This document shows, in pieces, positions 45,066 through 54,593 of a stretch of 64,000 bases of DNA. The stretch is taken from assembly GCF_000317475.1 (NCBI RefSeq), contig NC_019729.1, positions 634,501-698,500 on the forward strand, in the 5' to 3' direction. This DNA comes from Oscillatoria nigro-viridis PCC 7112 (GTDB lineage: Bacteria > Cyanobacteriota > Cyanobacteriia > Cyanobacteriales > Microcoleaceae). Each line of letters begins with the position of its first letter. Within the stretch, counting starts at the first letter, position 1. The notes under the pieces are model-generated. The model was not told where the DNA came from, made no database searches, and worked only from the letters and a program-made list of their open reading frames with translations. The position numbers and the translations under genes are program-made.

Positions 45066-46706
45066 ATGAAAACTCAACCAAGTCAAGACCGGATTATTAT
45101 TTTCGATACGACTTTGCGGGACGGAGAACAATCTCCGGGTGCATCTCTGAATGTGGATGAAAAGCTGACGATCGCCCGCCAGTTAGCGAGATTGGGCGTG
45201 GATGTGATTGAAGCGGGTTTCCCTTTCACCAGCACGGGAGATTTCGAGGCAGTCCAAAAAATAGCCCGATCGGTTGGCACGGAAGATGGGCCGACAATTT
45301 GCGGTTTAGCACGGGCGAGAAAGCAAGATATTAAAACAGCAGCAGAAGCTCTGAAACCAGCAGCCAATGCGCGAATTCATACGTTTCTGGCTACGTCTGA
45401 TATTCACTTGGAGTATAAGCTGAAAAAGACGCGGGCTGAAGTTCTGGAAATTGTGCCGGAAATGGTGGCTTACGCTAAGTCTTTTGTGGATGATGTGGAG
45501 TTTTCGCCGGAAGATGCTTGTCGATCGGAACCGGAGTTTTTGTATCAGGTTCTGGAACGGGCGATCGCAGCGGGTGCGACTACTGTGAATATTCCCGATA
45601 CTGTCGGCTACACGACTCCGAGCGAATTTGGGGCTTTGATTCGCGGAATTAAGGAAAATGTGCCGAATATCGATCGCGCAATTATTTCGGTGCACGGTCA
45701 CAATGACTTAGGATTGGCTGTTGCTAACTTTTTGGAAGCCGTGAAAAATGGCGCCAGACAGTTAGAATGCACGATTAACGGGATTGGCGAACGGGCGGGA
45801 AATGCGGCTCTGGAAGAGTTGGTAATGGCGCTTTACGTGCGGCGCCAATATTATAATCCGTTCTTGGGCCGGGCTGCGGATTCTGAGGAACCGCTGACAA
45901 AGATTGACTCGCGCCAAATTTACAAAACTTCCCGCTTGGTTTCCAATTTGACGGGGATGTTGGTGCAGCCAAATAAGGCGATTGTCGGGGCAAATGCTTT
46001 CGCTCACGAGTCGGGAATTCACCAAGACGGAGTGCTCAAAAATAAGCGGACATACGAGATTATGGACGCTGAGTCGATCGGCTTAACTGAAAATCAAATC
46101 GTCTTGGGCAAATTATCAGGCCGCCACGCTTTTCACACTCGCTTGAAAGAGTTGGGTTTTGAAATGGCCGACGATGAGCTAAATAAGGCTTTTGTCAAGT
46201 TCAAAGATTTGGCGGACAAGAAAAAAGAGATTACTGATTGGGATTTAGAGGCGATCGCCAATAACGAAGTGCACCAAGCACCGGAACTTTTCCGGTTAGA
46301 ATTGGTGCAGGTTTCCTGCGGCGACAAATCTCGCCCGACAGCAACTGTCACTGTGCGGAATCCGGCAGGCGAAGAATTGACCGATGCTGCGATCGGCACT
46401 GGGCCTGTGGATGCGATTTACAGGGCAATTAACCGGGTGGTAAACGTACCCAACGAGTTGATCGAGTTTTCTGTACAGTCGGTAACAGCGGGCATAGATG
46501 CGATCGGCGAAGTAACAATTCGCTTGCGCCACGAAGGCAAAGTATTTTCCGGTCACTCAGCAAATACCGATATTATCGTAGCGTCTGCAGAAGCATACAT
46601 CAGCGCTTTAAATCGCCTGTATCAGGCATTGCAGCATAGTGCTGAAAAATCCTCCGAACAGCCAACTGCGATCGGAAATCAAGTTGTTGCAAAAGCACAG
46701 CGCTGA
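45066..46706 (+). CDS. leuA: 2-isopropylmalate synthase
   Basis: The 546-residue enzyme commits pyruvate-derived 2-oxoisovalerate and acetyl-CoA to leucine. The TIM barrel begins [19 protein letters not shown] and has [15 protein letters not shown] (HxH metal ligands) and HESGIHQDG; the C-terminal LeuA dimer domain ([35 protein letters not shown]) provides leucine feedback. Full length for the family. Single gene. Confidence 0.97.
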   Translation: MKTQPSQDRIIIFDTTLRDGEQSPGASLNVDEKLTIARQLARLGVDVIEAGFPFTSTGDFEAVQKIARSVGTEDGPTICGLARARKQDIKTAAEALKPAANARIHTFLATSDIHLEYKLKKTRAEVLEIVPEMVAYAKSFVDDVEFSPEDACRSEPEFLYQVLERAIAAGATTVNIPDTVGYTTPSEFGALIRGIKENVPNIDRAIISVHGHNDLGLAVANFLEAVKNGARQLECTINGIGERAGNAALEELVMALYVRRQYYNPFLGRAADSEEPLTKIDSRQIYKTSRLVSNLTGMLVQPNKAIVGANAFAHESGIHQDGVLKNKRTYEIMDAESIGLTENQIVLGKLSGRHAFHTRLKELGFEMADDELNKAFVKFKDLADKKKEITDWDLEAIANNEVHQAPELFRLELVQVSCGDKSRPTATVTVRNPAGEELTDAAIGTGPVDAIYRAINRVVNVPNELIEFSVQSVTAGIDAIGEVTIRLRHEGKVFSGHSANTDIIVASAEAYISALNRLYQALQHSAEKSSEQPTAIGNQVVAKAQR

Positions 46707-46850
46707 TAAATTTCTTGTCAGCCATTTTTCTTGAAACAAACCGCAGACGAACGCACATAACAGCAGATATATCTAAATAAGTCTGCGTTAATCCGCGTTC
46801 ATCTGCGGTTAAAAATTAAAATCTTTTTTAGCAACAACAAACCCTAAAAA

Positions 46851-47651
46851 ATGCAAGAAGAAACTTTAAAAAAAGAGCGACAATTCCACGATGCTTGGGC
46901 ATCCACAATCGATATTGACGGCATTCGAGTTAATGATTACTTTGAAGCTTGTACCGCCCCAGAAAATAGATTTATCGTCCATAAAATGGGCGATATTACA
47001 GGCAAACGCCTCTTAGATTTAGGCTGCGGCGCGGGAGAAAATAGCGTTTATTTTGCTAAAAAAGGTGCAAATTGTGTGGCGGCGGACTATTCTCAGGGCA
47101 TGGTAGAAGTTGCTCTGAAATTGGCAGAGAAAAACGGCGTCAAAATAGACGGCTGCACGGTGAATGCAATGGCTATGGATTTCCCGGACAACAGTTTTGA
47201 TATTGTTTACGCTTCTAATTTGCTGCACCATTTGCCGGAACCATCCAAGGCAATTCGCGAAATGCACCGCGTACTAAAGCCTGGGGGTAAAGCTTGTTTT
47301 TGGGACCCGATGAAGCACAATCCGGTGATTAATGTTTACCGCAGGATGGCTACTGAGGTGCGGACGGAGGATGAAGCTCCTTTGGATATTAATATTGTGA
47401 ATTTTGTCAAGTCTTTGTTTTCGGAGACGGCTTACGATACGTTTTGGCTGACGGCGCTGTGGATTTTTTTGCGCTTTTATTTGATAGAAAAAGTGCATCC
47501 CAATGAGGAGCGTTATTGGAAAAAGATTATCATTGAACAAGAGAGATTGAAACCGGAATACTCTCGGTTGGAAGAGTTGGATGGGTTTTTGAAGAAGTTG
47601 CCTTTGATGAAGCGCTTGGCTTGGAATTTGGCTGTGGTGGCAACGAAGTAA
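46851..47651 (+). CDS. Class I SAM-dependent methyltransferase (Methyltransf_11 type)
   Basis: The 266-residue protein has LLDLGCGAGENSVYFAKKGA (motif I), AADYSQGMVEVALKLA, DIVYASNLLHHLPEPSKAI and the typical MHRVLKPGGKACFWDPM. It methylates a small molecule; the acceptor is not predictable. The C-terminal 100 residues (NVYRRMATEVRTEDEAPLDI and after) are helical and may form the substrate cap. It follows leuA by 144 bp containing a CCGCAGATGAACGCGG-type repeat. Confidence 0.88.
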   Translation: MQEETLKKERQFHDAWASTIDIDGIRVNDYFEACTAPENRFIVHKMGDITGKRLLDLGCGAGENSVYFAKKGANCVAADYSQGMVEVALKLAEKNGVKIDGCTVNAMAMDFPDNSFDIVYASNLLHHLPEPSKAIREMHRVLKPGGKACFWDPMKHNPVINVYRRMATEVRTEDEAPLDINIVNFVKSLFSETAYDTFWLTALWIFLRFYLIEKVHPNEERYWKKIIIEQERLKPEYSRLEELDGFLKKLPLMKRLAWNLAVVATK

Positions 47652-47717
47652 GACGATTTTAGATTTTAGATTTTGGATTTTCGATTAAAGAATCGGGAAT
47701 GACTGATGATATCAGTG

Positions 47718-47800
47718 GTAGGGTGCGTCAGTTTTGAGATTTTAAATCAGCGCCGAAAGTATTATTCTGACGCACCATTTGTTGTCAGGTGCGTCTGTTC
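47718..47800. repeat. Third copy of the GGGTGCGTCA repeat family
   Basis: TAGGGTGCGTCAG at about 47721 and CTGACGCACC at about 47767 face each other, followed by a further AGGTGCGTCTG. Related to the elements at 10302 and 24098. Confidence 0.55.
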
Positions 47801-47902
47801 CGAGATTGTTTGTTTGGAGCAAAAATAATCACAACTGACTCACCCTACTGAAAACTCTAAAAGAAGTACAATAAGTCAAAGCATTTAATTAAGAGGCTAA
47901 TT

Positions 47903-48199
47903 ATGCCAGAAACTATTATTGCTGTCTACGAAAACGGTGTTTTTCGTCCCTTGAGTCCTTTGTCATTGAATGATGGGGAAACTGTGCAGATTCAACTCTG
48001 GCCAGATGATCCAAAAAAGCAGGCAGAATTGGCAATCCAGTTTTTAGTTGACCGAGGATTGGTGACTCCACTACCTAACGAGTCCCATAACGTCGAGGCT
48101 GTCACCGATGAAGAGGTGTATGAATTGGCTAAAAGGTTAGGGGCAAAACCGGGCAAGCCTCTATCAGAAATGATTATCGAGGATCGCGGCCCGTGGTAA
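47903..48199 (+). CDS. DUF104 antitoxin family protein
   Basis: The 98-residue protein begins TIIAVYENGVFRPLSPLSLN with DGETVQIQL, the DUF104 (AF2212-like) antitoxin pattern, then an acidic linker and a positive tail ending in MIIEDRGPW. It overlaps the downstream VapC gene by 7 bp, which fixes it as its antitoxin. Confidence 0.86.
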   Translation: MPETIIAVYENGVFRPLSPLSLNDGETVQIQLWPDDPKKQAELAIQFLVDRGLVTPLPNESHNVEAVTDEEVYELAKRLGAKPGKPLSEMIIEDRGPW

Positions 48200-48660
48200 A
48201 CATTTATTTTTTGGATAGCAGCGCCCTCATCAAAAGATATGTGGTTGAAATTGGCAGCCCTTGGATAAAAACGCTTACGGATTCCCAGACTGGTAACTCC
48301 CTGCTTGTAGTCCGCATCACCTGGGTGGAAGTTCTTAGTGCTTTTGCACGCAGACAACGTGAAGGCGGTATAACTGCTGCGGAAGTTGCTGCACTTATTG
48401 CAAAGTTTCGGTCTGAATTCAATAGTCGGTATAGAGTTATCGAAGTTGATCTGGCACTGGTTGAAAGGGCGGGTGAATTGATTGTTCAATATCCACTGCG
48501 GGCTTATGATGCTGTGCAATTGGCGGCTGCTTTGCGCGTTCAATCTGTTTTAACATCCATACCAGAAACTCAACTAATTTTTGTTTCGGCGGACAACAGA
48601 TTGCTGGATATTGCTCAGTCGGCAGGGTTAAGGATTGATAATCCTAATAATTATCCGTAA
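48193..48660 (+). CDS. VapC-like PIN toxin
   Basis: The 155-residue protein has the PIN motifs IYFLDSSALIKRYVVE (D7 region), VVRITWVEVLSAFARR (E), RAYDAVQLAAALR (D) and FVSADNRLLDIAQ (D). The four acidic residues for Mg2+ binding look intact. A predicted site-specific RNase. Confidence 0.9.
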   Translation: MVNIYFLDSSALIKRYVVEIGSPWIKTLTDSQTGNSLLVVRITWVEVLSAFARRQREGGITAAEVAALIAKFRSEFNSRYRVIEVDLALVERAGELIVQYPLRAYDAVQLAAALRVQSVLTSIPETQLIFVSADNRLLDIAQSAGLRIDNPNNYP

Positions 48661-48682
48661 TCAAGCTGTGTGTAGTCAGGAA

Positions 48683-48704
48683 TCCAAGTCCTCGGAAAAA
48701 TCAG
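48683..48704 (+). terminator. Hairpin after the VapC gene
   Basis: AGTCCTC and GAGGACT pair across GGAAAAATCA 25 bp past the stop. It has no T-run, but position and stem suggest a transcription end between convergent genes. Confidence 0.45.
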
Positions 48705-48749
48705 AGGACTAAAGTCATCACTAGAAACTAATTTTAGTGCGATCGTTAT

Positions 48750-49796
48750 TTAGAGAATTTCTTTCAAAGTTTTAACTAAGATTTGATTCTGTTCCTCCGT
48801 ACCTACACTAATCCGCAATTTGTCTTCCAATCGCGGCTGGTTGAAGTATCTAATCAAAATTCCCCGTACTTTGAGTGTTTGATAAATCCTTTCTGCATCG
48901 CCGTTTGGAGGCCTAACTAACAAAAAGTTGGTTTGCGATGGCCAAACTTCAAAGCCTAATTCCTGGAAGCTAACGGCTAGTTTTGCTCGCGAGGCCTTAA
49001 TCTTTTCGGCGTTGGCTGTTTTGTGGTCTCGATCGGCGATCGCAGCCGCCCCCACTGCATAGGCTAAAGCATCCACATTATAGCTGTCTTTGATTTTATT
49101 TAATTCTGCCAGCAGCGCCGGATTTGCTATGCCAAAACCCAGTCTCAATCCTGCTAGGGAATAACCTTTGGAAAGCGTCCTCAATACTATAACATTACTG
49201 TACTTTGTTGTCAATTCCAAAGCATTATTTTCTGCGAAATCTACATAAGCTTCGTCGATGACAAGAATGCCCGATAACTCTTTAGCCAGTTTCTCCAAAT
49301 CTGCAACAGATATGGCTGTTCCCGATGGACTGTTGGGCGAGGCTACAAATGTCACAGCACCCTGGGCTGCTATTAACAAATCGACTGGTAACTTGTAGTC
49401 ATCGGGATAAGGAACTTCGACAAAATCTGCCTCTTGAATTTCTGCCAAAGTGCGGTACAATACATAGGTGGGCGCGGGACAAACAACTGGTTTCCCGGCT
49501 TCGCCCACAGCGCGAACTATCAAGTTTAATAAATCGTCGCTGCCGTTACCTACAACAATCCAATCGTCAGGTACTCCTAACACTTTACTAGCAGCAATGC
49601 GAAAACTTTTGCCAGTTGGATCTGGATAGCGCCGCAGCATTTCTCCGTCTATTTCCTGAAGCACTTTTAAGGCTGTTGGAGAAGGCGGATAGGGATTTTC
49701 ATTAGAATTTAGTTTAATAATTTTTGTGCCTAGCGGTGGCTGTTCCCCCGGCACGTAGCCAGACATTTGGTGGATGGTTTTGCGAAAGTAATTCAT
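48750..49796 (-). CDS. hisC: Histidinol-phosphate aminotransferase
   Basis: The 348-residue PLP enzyme has KIIKLNSNENPYPPSPTAL, VVGNGSDDLLNLIVRA, the Schiff-base region TLSKGYSLAGLRLGFGIA with the lysine, and the end DKLRISVGTEEQNQILVKTL. It makes histidinol phosphate in histidine synthesis. Length is normal. Some family members act in tyrosine or phenylalanine synthesis. Single gene; a repeat hairpin lies upstream at 49810-49838. Confidence 0.93.
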   Translation of the reverse strand: MNYFRKTIHQMSGYVPGEQPPLGTKIIKLNSNENPYPPSPTALKVLQEIDGEMLRRYPDPTGKSFRIAASKVLGVPDDWIVVGNGSDDLLNLIVRAVGEAGKPVVCPAPTYVLYRTLAEIQEADFVEVPYPDDYKLPVDLLIAAQGAVTFVASPNSPSGTAISVADLEKLAKELSGILVIDEAYVDFAENNALELTTKYSNVIVLRTLSKGYSLAGLRLGFGIANPALLAELNKIKDSYNVDALAYAVGAAAIADRDHKTANAEKIKASRAKLAVSFQELGFEVWPSQTNFLLVRPPNGDAERIYQTLKVRGILIRYFNQPRLEDKLRISVGTEEQNQILVKTLKEIL

Positions 49797-49809
49797 CTAT
49801 TAATTGAGT

Positions 49810-49838
49810 TTTGTGGAACGGGCCGGAGAGCCCGTTCT
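49810..49838 (-). repeat. Hairpin repeat copy (AACGGGC..GCCCGTT)
   Basis: GGAACGGGC and GCCCGTTC pair; on the minus strand it reads AACGGGCTCTCCGGCCCGTT and then CCACAAAA, as in the other members of this family. Confidence 0.6.
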
Positions 49839-49870
49839 TGATAATGGTGCAAGATATCAAGTTAAACAAA

Positions 49871-50584
49871 TTATATCAAACAATTAGTGACTATCCGCCT
49901 TATACCCAAATCAAGTAACTTTTGCATATCTGCTCGATCGTCCACAGTCCAGGCCACAATGTCAACTCCCTGACTCCGGCTTTCTTGAATTAGTGCGGGG
50001 TTTTCCAGCAACACGCGATACTGACTGCTAATCAAATTATCCCCATGCGCCACCGCTTGAGCAAATTGAGTTTTGTATGCTTCTAGATTAGCAACAATGT
50101 GTCCGATCGCCAAATCGCCAGATAGCCGCCGCACTTGTTCCAGAAATCCATCGTTAAAGGAAGTAATAACGCATTTATGCTGGATTTTTTCGCCCTTCAA
50201 AGTGTTGACAAAATCCGCCACATCTGCATCAGACCACTCGCAGTGAGGCTTGACATCAAAGTAAAGAAATTTGCCAACATTTTTGAGGATAGCTAATGAT
50301 TCTTTTAAAGTAGGAATTTTTTGTTGTGAAAATTCATCGCTAAACCATTTTCCCGCATTAAGTGTCTGCAATTCAGACAGGGTTGTTTCCCTAACTTTGC
50401 CAGAAACTCCAGTGATTCTATCTAATGTGGCGTCGTGAAAAATCACTGGTACGTTGTCGGCGGATAGCTGGATGTCAAATTCGATCGAATGAGCGCCGCG
50501 GGCGATCGCCAGTTCAAAAGCTGCTAAAGTATTCTCGGGGGCGATCGCCGAAAATCCCCGATGTGCGATAATTTCTACATTCAC
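49871..50584 (-). CDS. Glycerophosphodiester phosphodiesterase
   Basis: The 237-residue GDPD domain begins IIAHRGFSAIAPENTLAAFE (catalytic His and E/N) and has HSIEFDIQLSADNVPVIFHD, PTLKESLAIL, and VDIVAWTVDDRADMQKLL near the end. The enzyme frees sn-glycerol 3-phosphate from glycerophosphodiesters in lipid turnover. Cytoplasmic, no signal peptide. It overlaps the upstream hydrolase gene by 4 bp. Confidence 0.93.
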   Translation of the reverse strand: MNVEIIAHRGFSAIAPENTLAAFELAIARGAHSIEFDIQLSADNVPVIFHDATLDRITGVSGKVRETTLSELQTLNAGKWFSDEFSQQKIPTLKESLAILKNVGKFLYFDVKPHCEWSDADVADFVNTLKGEKIQHKCVITSFNDGFLEQVRRLSGDLAIGHIVANLEAYKTQFAQAVAHGDNLISSQYRVLLENPALIQESRSQGVDIVAWTVDDRADMQKLLDLGIRRIVTNCLI

Positions 50585-51435
50585 TGTCTTGTACCCTCTA
50601 AAAAATCTGCCACAGTTTGATTAAAAGTTTCCGGTTGAGTCAAAAAACACCAGTGATTCCCCGGTACTTTTGCAACGGTAAGATTTTTCAAGTATCTCTT
50701 GTATGGCTGCATTTGCCAATCCATGCGATTTACGCCTTTTTCCGGCTGTACAAACAAAGTCTGGATCTCAATATTTTCAGTTAAACCGGCTACTTTCATC
50801 ACTTCTGCAAATATCTGATTTCTGGCTGCAATCGCAAATTTACTGCCCCAACTTCCGTCTGATTTTTGTTCGATTTGGCGTTGGAATACCATTTGTTGCA
50901 CGTCACTCCAATCTGCGTATTCTCCCGATTGTTTTGCTGCTGCTTCTGCTTGGGATAAAGTCGCAAACGGGCCCACACATTTGAGACAGTCTAATCTTCG
51001 GTAAACAATTGGCAGGGTGAGTTTAAGCGCGGCGGGCAGTTTGGTGATAAAGATGGGGTCTACTAAAATCATACTGCAAAAGCGATCGGGATTTTGCCTC
51101 GCCCAAATCGGTGCTAGTTTTCCCGTCCAAGAATGCCCTAAAATGTGGGCGTCAGGCCAGTTGAGATGTGCCATCAAAGCTTCTAAATCGGCGATCGCAC
51201 TTTTAAAAGTATAGCCTGTTTTCGGTTTGCTACTCTCTCCGTGACCGCGCATATCTGGCGCTACAATATGATAGCGGTTGGACAAGTAATTGCCGAAGCT
51301 AGTCCAGACACACGCACTATCTGCTAAACCGTGCAGCAGCAGTAAACGCGGAACTTTTTCTTTGCCTGTTTCTGGCTGCCATTCTAGGTAAGAAAGTTCG
51401 ATGTCTGGTAATTGCAAAGTCTTGCGAGTTGGCAT
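50581..51435 (-). CDS. Alpha/beta hydrolase
   Basis: From the ATG at 51435 (MPTRKTLQLPDIELSYLEW) the product is 284 residues. It has LLLHGLADSACVWTSF (oxyanion loop), VAPDMRGHGESSKP, the nucleophile elbow ILGHSWTGK (Ser in GHSWTG) and the C-terminal His in VPGNHWCF. The long form from 51507 adds 24 residues read out of repeat DNA and is less likely. Substrate unknown. Upstream gene of the GDPD gene with a 4-bp overlap. Confidence 0.88.
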   Translation of the reverse strand: MPTRKTLQLPDIELSYLEWQPETGKEKVPRLLLLHGLADSACVWTSFGNYLSNRYHIVAPDMRGHGESSKPKTGYTFKSAIADLEALMAHLNWPDAHILGHSWTGKLAPIWARQNPDRFCSMILVDPIFITKLPAALKLTLPIVYRRLDCLKCVGPFATLSQAEAAAKQSGEYADWSDVQQMVFQRQIEQKSDGSWGSKFAIAARNQIFAEVMKVAGLTENIEIQTLFVQPEKGVNRMDWQMQPYKRYLKNLTVAKVPGNHWCFLTQPETFNQTVADFLEGTRQ

Positions 51436-51439
51436 GATT

Positions 51440-51645
51440 AGGGTGTTTTCTAGGTGGATAAATGTGTTTAAGTTTTTTATGAACACGCTTTCCGGCCTGT
51501 TCCACAAAGAGGGTGTTTTCTAGGTGGATAAATGTGATTTAACTTTTTTATAAACAGGCTTTCCGGCCTGTTCCACAAAGAGTGAATTTTATTGTACGGT
51601 TTTCCTCAACAGGCTTTCCGGCATTTTTCACAAAGAATAAATCTT
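51440..51645 (+). repeat. 70-bp tandem repeat plus hairpin repeat copies
   Basis: GGGTGTTTTCTAGGTGGATA starts at 51441 and again at 51511, exact period 70 bp, with AAATGTG and a CTTTCCGGCCTGTTCCACAA block in each unit. A third, shortened copy of the latter is at 51607-51640. The second hairpin copy is at 51552-51585. The hydrolase promoter must lie within this array. Confidence 0.75.
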
Positions 51646-51651
51646 CTTGTG

Positions 51652-51672
51652 GGTGGGCTTCTAGCCCGCCCT
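51652..51672 (-). terminator. Hairpin after the phytase-like gene
   Basis: GGGTGGGCT and AGCCCGCCC form a stem with a 3-nt loop, 6 bp past the stop at 51679 on the minus strand; same type as the groEL hairpin. Confidence 0.5.
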
Positions 51673-51678
51673 TCTGAC

Positions 51679-52962
51679 TTAACCTTTGCCCTTCAAACTC
51701 AACAAGATAAACTGAGTTTTCTGCGCTTCATCAAAATTGTCATCGCTGACCAAAACTAGACTCTGGCTGCCATCTGGCAAGCGCGGGCCGAGGGTCATCC
51801 CCTCTAAATTGTACAGCGGAATTCCGAGTTCGCTCAAGTCTAGCAGCAACTTTTTCTTAACAGGTTCGACCGTTGGTAATTGCCCTTTAAAACTCTGAAT
51901 TCTAGAAGTGTCTGTAGCCGCCCCAAACGCTACTTGATAAATCCTAGCGCTGTATCCCGACAGCCCAAAAGAACGTTCTAAACTCAGAATCTGACCGCCG
52001 CCGACAGTGACTAATTCTGTTAAACCGTTCAAAATAGTCAGGGGAACTTGGTCGAGCTTGTAAAGATTTTCTGAAACTAATTGCGGCTTTTTATCGACGA
52101 TGATATAATGTAAAACACGGAGTTTGCTTGCCTGTTCGGGGTCTAAATCTTGCATTAACGGCGCTTCCGTAGCTGCGAACAAACGAAACGGATCTAGACC
52201 GCCCGGACTAAAGGTTTCTGGGTCGATGGTTAAAGATTCAAAACCTAAATTGTCCACCACTCCTTGCTGCTGTTTTTCATCGCTGGTATCGGGAATATAG
52301 CGCTTTGGAATCGGCAAATTTCCCCGCATTTGCCCTGTTTTGAGGTCAAATTCTCCGATAAAAGGAGGGATGCCAACATGAGTAACGCCTTCGCTGGCGA
52401 CAAATACTGAGTTGCGGGGAGAAAGGGCGATGCCTTCGGGATTGATGGAACCCCAAGAGAAGGTTTCACCGTCTGCTTGTTTGAGGGATGTAACGCCTTC
52501 AACGGTAACTTTTTTCAGGCGAATATTTGCTGGGTCGCTTGATGTGAGGTCTAGTCGCAGACTGTAAAATCTCGCTTCTCCGTTTTCGCTGGGGTCGTCG
52601 GAAAGAGCGTAAAAGCGATAAGCTTTGGAAGTGGCTGCACTAATACCTTTGGGGTCGTAGGTAATTCCTGACAAACCGCCGACTGGTACTCCTTCAAAAT
52701 TCATTTTTGGCAATTGGTACTCGCCCAAAAATTCTAGGGACATTTCTGGAAAAGAGCGGTCTCTAGCAACTGCGGGAGGGGGGGCGCAAGCCGTGCAAAC
52801 AGTTAACAGAATTAGGGCTAGACTGAATAAGCGTAAAATACGTTGGCGAAGCCCTCGAAGAGGATCGCCCAGCGTCTTCAAATGCCAAGAATTGCTCAGT
52901 GCGGTGACATTTATTTTGCTGCTCTTGTTGAACTGTTTGCTTTTGTGCCATCTTTGTAACAT
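51679..52962 (-). CDS. Esterase-like activity of phytase family lipoprotein
   Basis: The 427-residue product has a hydrophobic stretch with a cysteine pair (LFSLALILLTVCTACAPPP, residues 46-64), a likely lipobox at the second Cys. The mature part (FEGVPVGGLSGITYDPKG, AYRFYALSDDPSENGEARFY, INPEGIALSPRNSVFVASEG) is the PF13449 propeller-like family. It is probably a lipid-anchored outer or inner membrane esterase. The N-terminal residues 30-40, LGDPLRGLRQR, look like translated repeat DNA, so the native start may be later. Confidence 0.85.
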   Translation of the reverse strand: MLQRWHKSKQFNKSSKINVTALSNSWHLKTLGDPLRGLRQRILRLFSLALILLTVCTACAPPPAVARDRSFPEMSLEFLGEYQLPKMNFEGVPVGGLSGITYDPKGISAATSKAYRFYALSDDPSENGEARFYSLRLDLTSSDPANIRLKKVTVEGVTSLKQADGETFSWGSINPEGIALSPRNSVFVASEGVTHVGIPPFIGEFDLKTGQMRGNLPIPKRYIPDTSDEKQQQGVVDNLGFESLTIDPETFSPGGLDPFRLFAATEAPLMQDLDPEQASKLRVLHYIIVDKKPQLVSENLYKLDQVPLTILNGLTELVTVGGGQILSLERSFGLSGYSARIYQVAFGAATDTSRIQSFKGQLPTVEPVKKKLLLDLSELGIPLYNLEGMTLGPRLPDGSQSLVLVSDDNFDEAQKTQFILLSLKGKG

Positions 52963-53040
52963 AATTTATACCGTTTTGTAGATATGCAAAATTTGATGTT
53001 TCGAGAAGGAATGCCGAATCGCGGCAACCAAATTTTGAGA

Positions 53041-54318
53041 ATGAGAAGTTCTGTGCCAATTGGGTGCTTGCTTTTTTTGTGGCTGTGTGCTGGTTCTATT
53101 GCTAGCGCCCAAACTAATCCACCAGGCCTCGATCAATTTTCTCCTAATCCTCTAGAAATTACCACACCCGATCCCCTAGCTCCCGCTAACGAATCTTTGA
53201 GCAGCACTCAGCGGGACGAACTGACAGCGGCTTTGGAAGAGTTAAACTTAGAAGCATTGGCTAAATTGGAAGCTGGAGATGGGGCTGGTGCTTTTGAAAT
53301 TTGGTTCCGAGAATTGCGCCTGCGGAGGTATCTGGGCCCGGCGGCGGAAATTGCTGCTTTGAGTCGGGTGGGAAGTGTTGCTTGGAGTAACGGTAAAAAC
53401 CTCGAATTACAGCTTATTACTAAACGGTTGCAAGCAATTCAAAAACAAGTCAAATCCCAAGTACCACTTAATACTGAGTTGCTCCCCGCTTTCGCTGCGG
53501 CTTTTCAGCAGGTGCGCGCTAAAGGCCCGACTGTAGAAGTTTACCAAGAAATTCTCGAAAATGCGCGCCAAAACCAAGATATATTGGCTCAAGGTCAGAT
53601 TTTGAAGGCGATCGGGCTTATTCACATCAATTGGTTGAGTTACGATAAAGCTGCTCCGGTGTATGAGGAATTGGCTACTTTAATTCAGGAAAACCGCGCT
53701 TTATTTGCTGCTAATTCTGCTGTGCAAAATTCTGCTGTTGTTGCGGGAAACGGTGCGCCGCCGCAGCCTGTAACTCCTCCAACTGAGGTAGAGACTCTGA
53801 GACAGTTGGCCTACGTTTACCAGCAGTCGAAACAACCCCTAAAGGCGATCGCAGCCAGGGAAAAACTAGCATCAGTGTATTTGAACCTGCAAAATCCGAG
53901 CGCTATACCACCGCTCAAAATTGCGATCGCCAGTGATTACCAAACCATAGGTCAAATCAATTTAGCAGCTCAATACTATCAGGAAGCCTACAATTTAGCC
54001 GTCCCCATTCAACAGTATGCTCAGGCTAGCGAAGCTTTGGATAAATTAGCATTGCTTTACCGAGCGCAAAAGCAGTGGGAGCCGACTTTGCGGATTTATC
54101 AAATGCAGTTGCTGTTAGAAGAGCGGGCTTACAATTTCTACGGATTGATGAGTGCTTACGACAATCTCGGTCAAGTTTATCAGGAGATGAAGGCTTACGA
54201 TAAAGCTTTGGAATCCTATCAAAAAGGGTTGGACGTGGCTAAAAAATTGGGACACAGACAAGAGTATTTTGCTAAGAAAATTCAAAAAGTTAACAAGCAA
54301 TTGCAAAGGACTTCGTAG
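53041..54318 (+). CDS. TPR protein with signal peptide
   Basis: From the ATG at 53041 (signal peptide SSVPIGCLLFLWLCAGSIAS with a cut near ASA-QT) the product has 425 residues. TPR-like units occur in LREL...YLGPAAEIAALSRVG, YQEILENARQNQDILAQGQI, LRQLAYVYQQSKQPLKAIAA, YYQEAYNLAVPIQQYAQASE and YDNLGQVYQEMKAYDKALES. An earlier ATG at 52984 would place 19 residues before the signal. Predicted periplasmic assembly factor; no known partner. It is divergent from the phytase-like gene. Confidence 0.85.
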   Translation: MRSSVPIGCLLFLWLCAGSIASAQTNPPGLDQFSPNPLEITTPDPLAPANESLSSTQRDELTAALEELNLEALAKLEAGDGAGAFEIWFRELRLRRYLGPAAEIAALSRVGSVAWSNGKNLELQLITKRLQAIQKQVKSQVPLNTELLPAFAAAFQQVRAKGPTVEVYQEILENARQNQDILAQGQILKAIGLIHINWLSYDKAAPVYEELATLIQENRALFAANSAVQNSAVVAGNGAPPQPVTPPTEVETLRQLAYVYQQSKQPLKAIAAREKLASVYLNLQNPSAIPPLKIAIASDYQTIGQINLAAQYYQEAYNLAVPIQQYAQASEALDKLALLYRAQKQWEPTLRIYQMQLLLEERAYNFYGLMSAYDNLGQVYQEMKAYDKALESYQKGLDVAKKLGHRQEYFAKKIQKVNKQLQRTS

Positions 54319-54439
54319 TTGTCAGCAGGCAATAATGACAAATTGCAATGTGAGTAATTTAAACGCAGTAAGGTGTGCAACGCACACCCTACAAAACTAC
54401 TTTTGATCGAGAATTTCTTCATGGTACAAGCCCCCGGAT

Positions 54440-54593
54440 TTATGGGTGGAATCAATCCAAAATCTAAAATTCTCAAGCCCCCGAATTTATCCGTCGGGTA
54501 AATCTAAAATCCAAAATCTAAAATCTAAAATTCTCAAGCCCCCGAATTTATCCGTCGGGTAAATCTAAAATCCAAAATCTAAAATCTAAAATC
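54440..54593 (+). repeat. Direct repeat with AAAATCT units
   Basis: CTCAAGCCCCCGAATTTATC followed by CGTCGGGTAAATCTAAAAT is present twice with a 62-bp period (54473 and 54535), with a diverged first copy at 54430. AAAATCT and AAAATCC units separate them. The GNAT stop is at the end of the tract. Confidence 0.8.
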
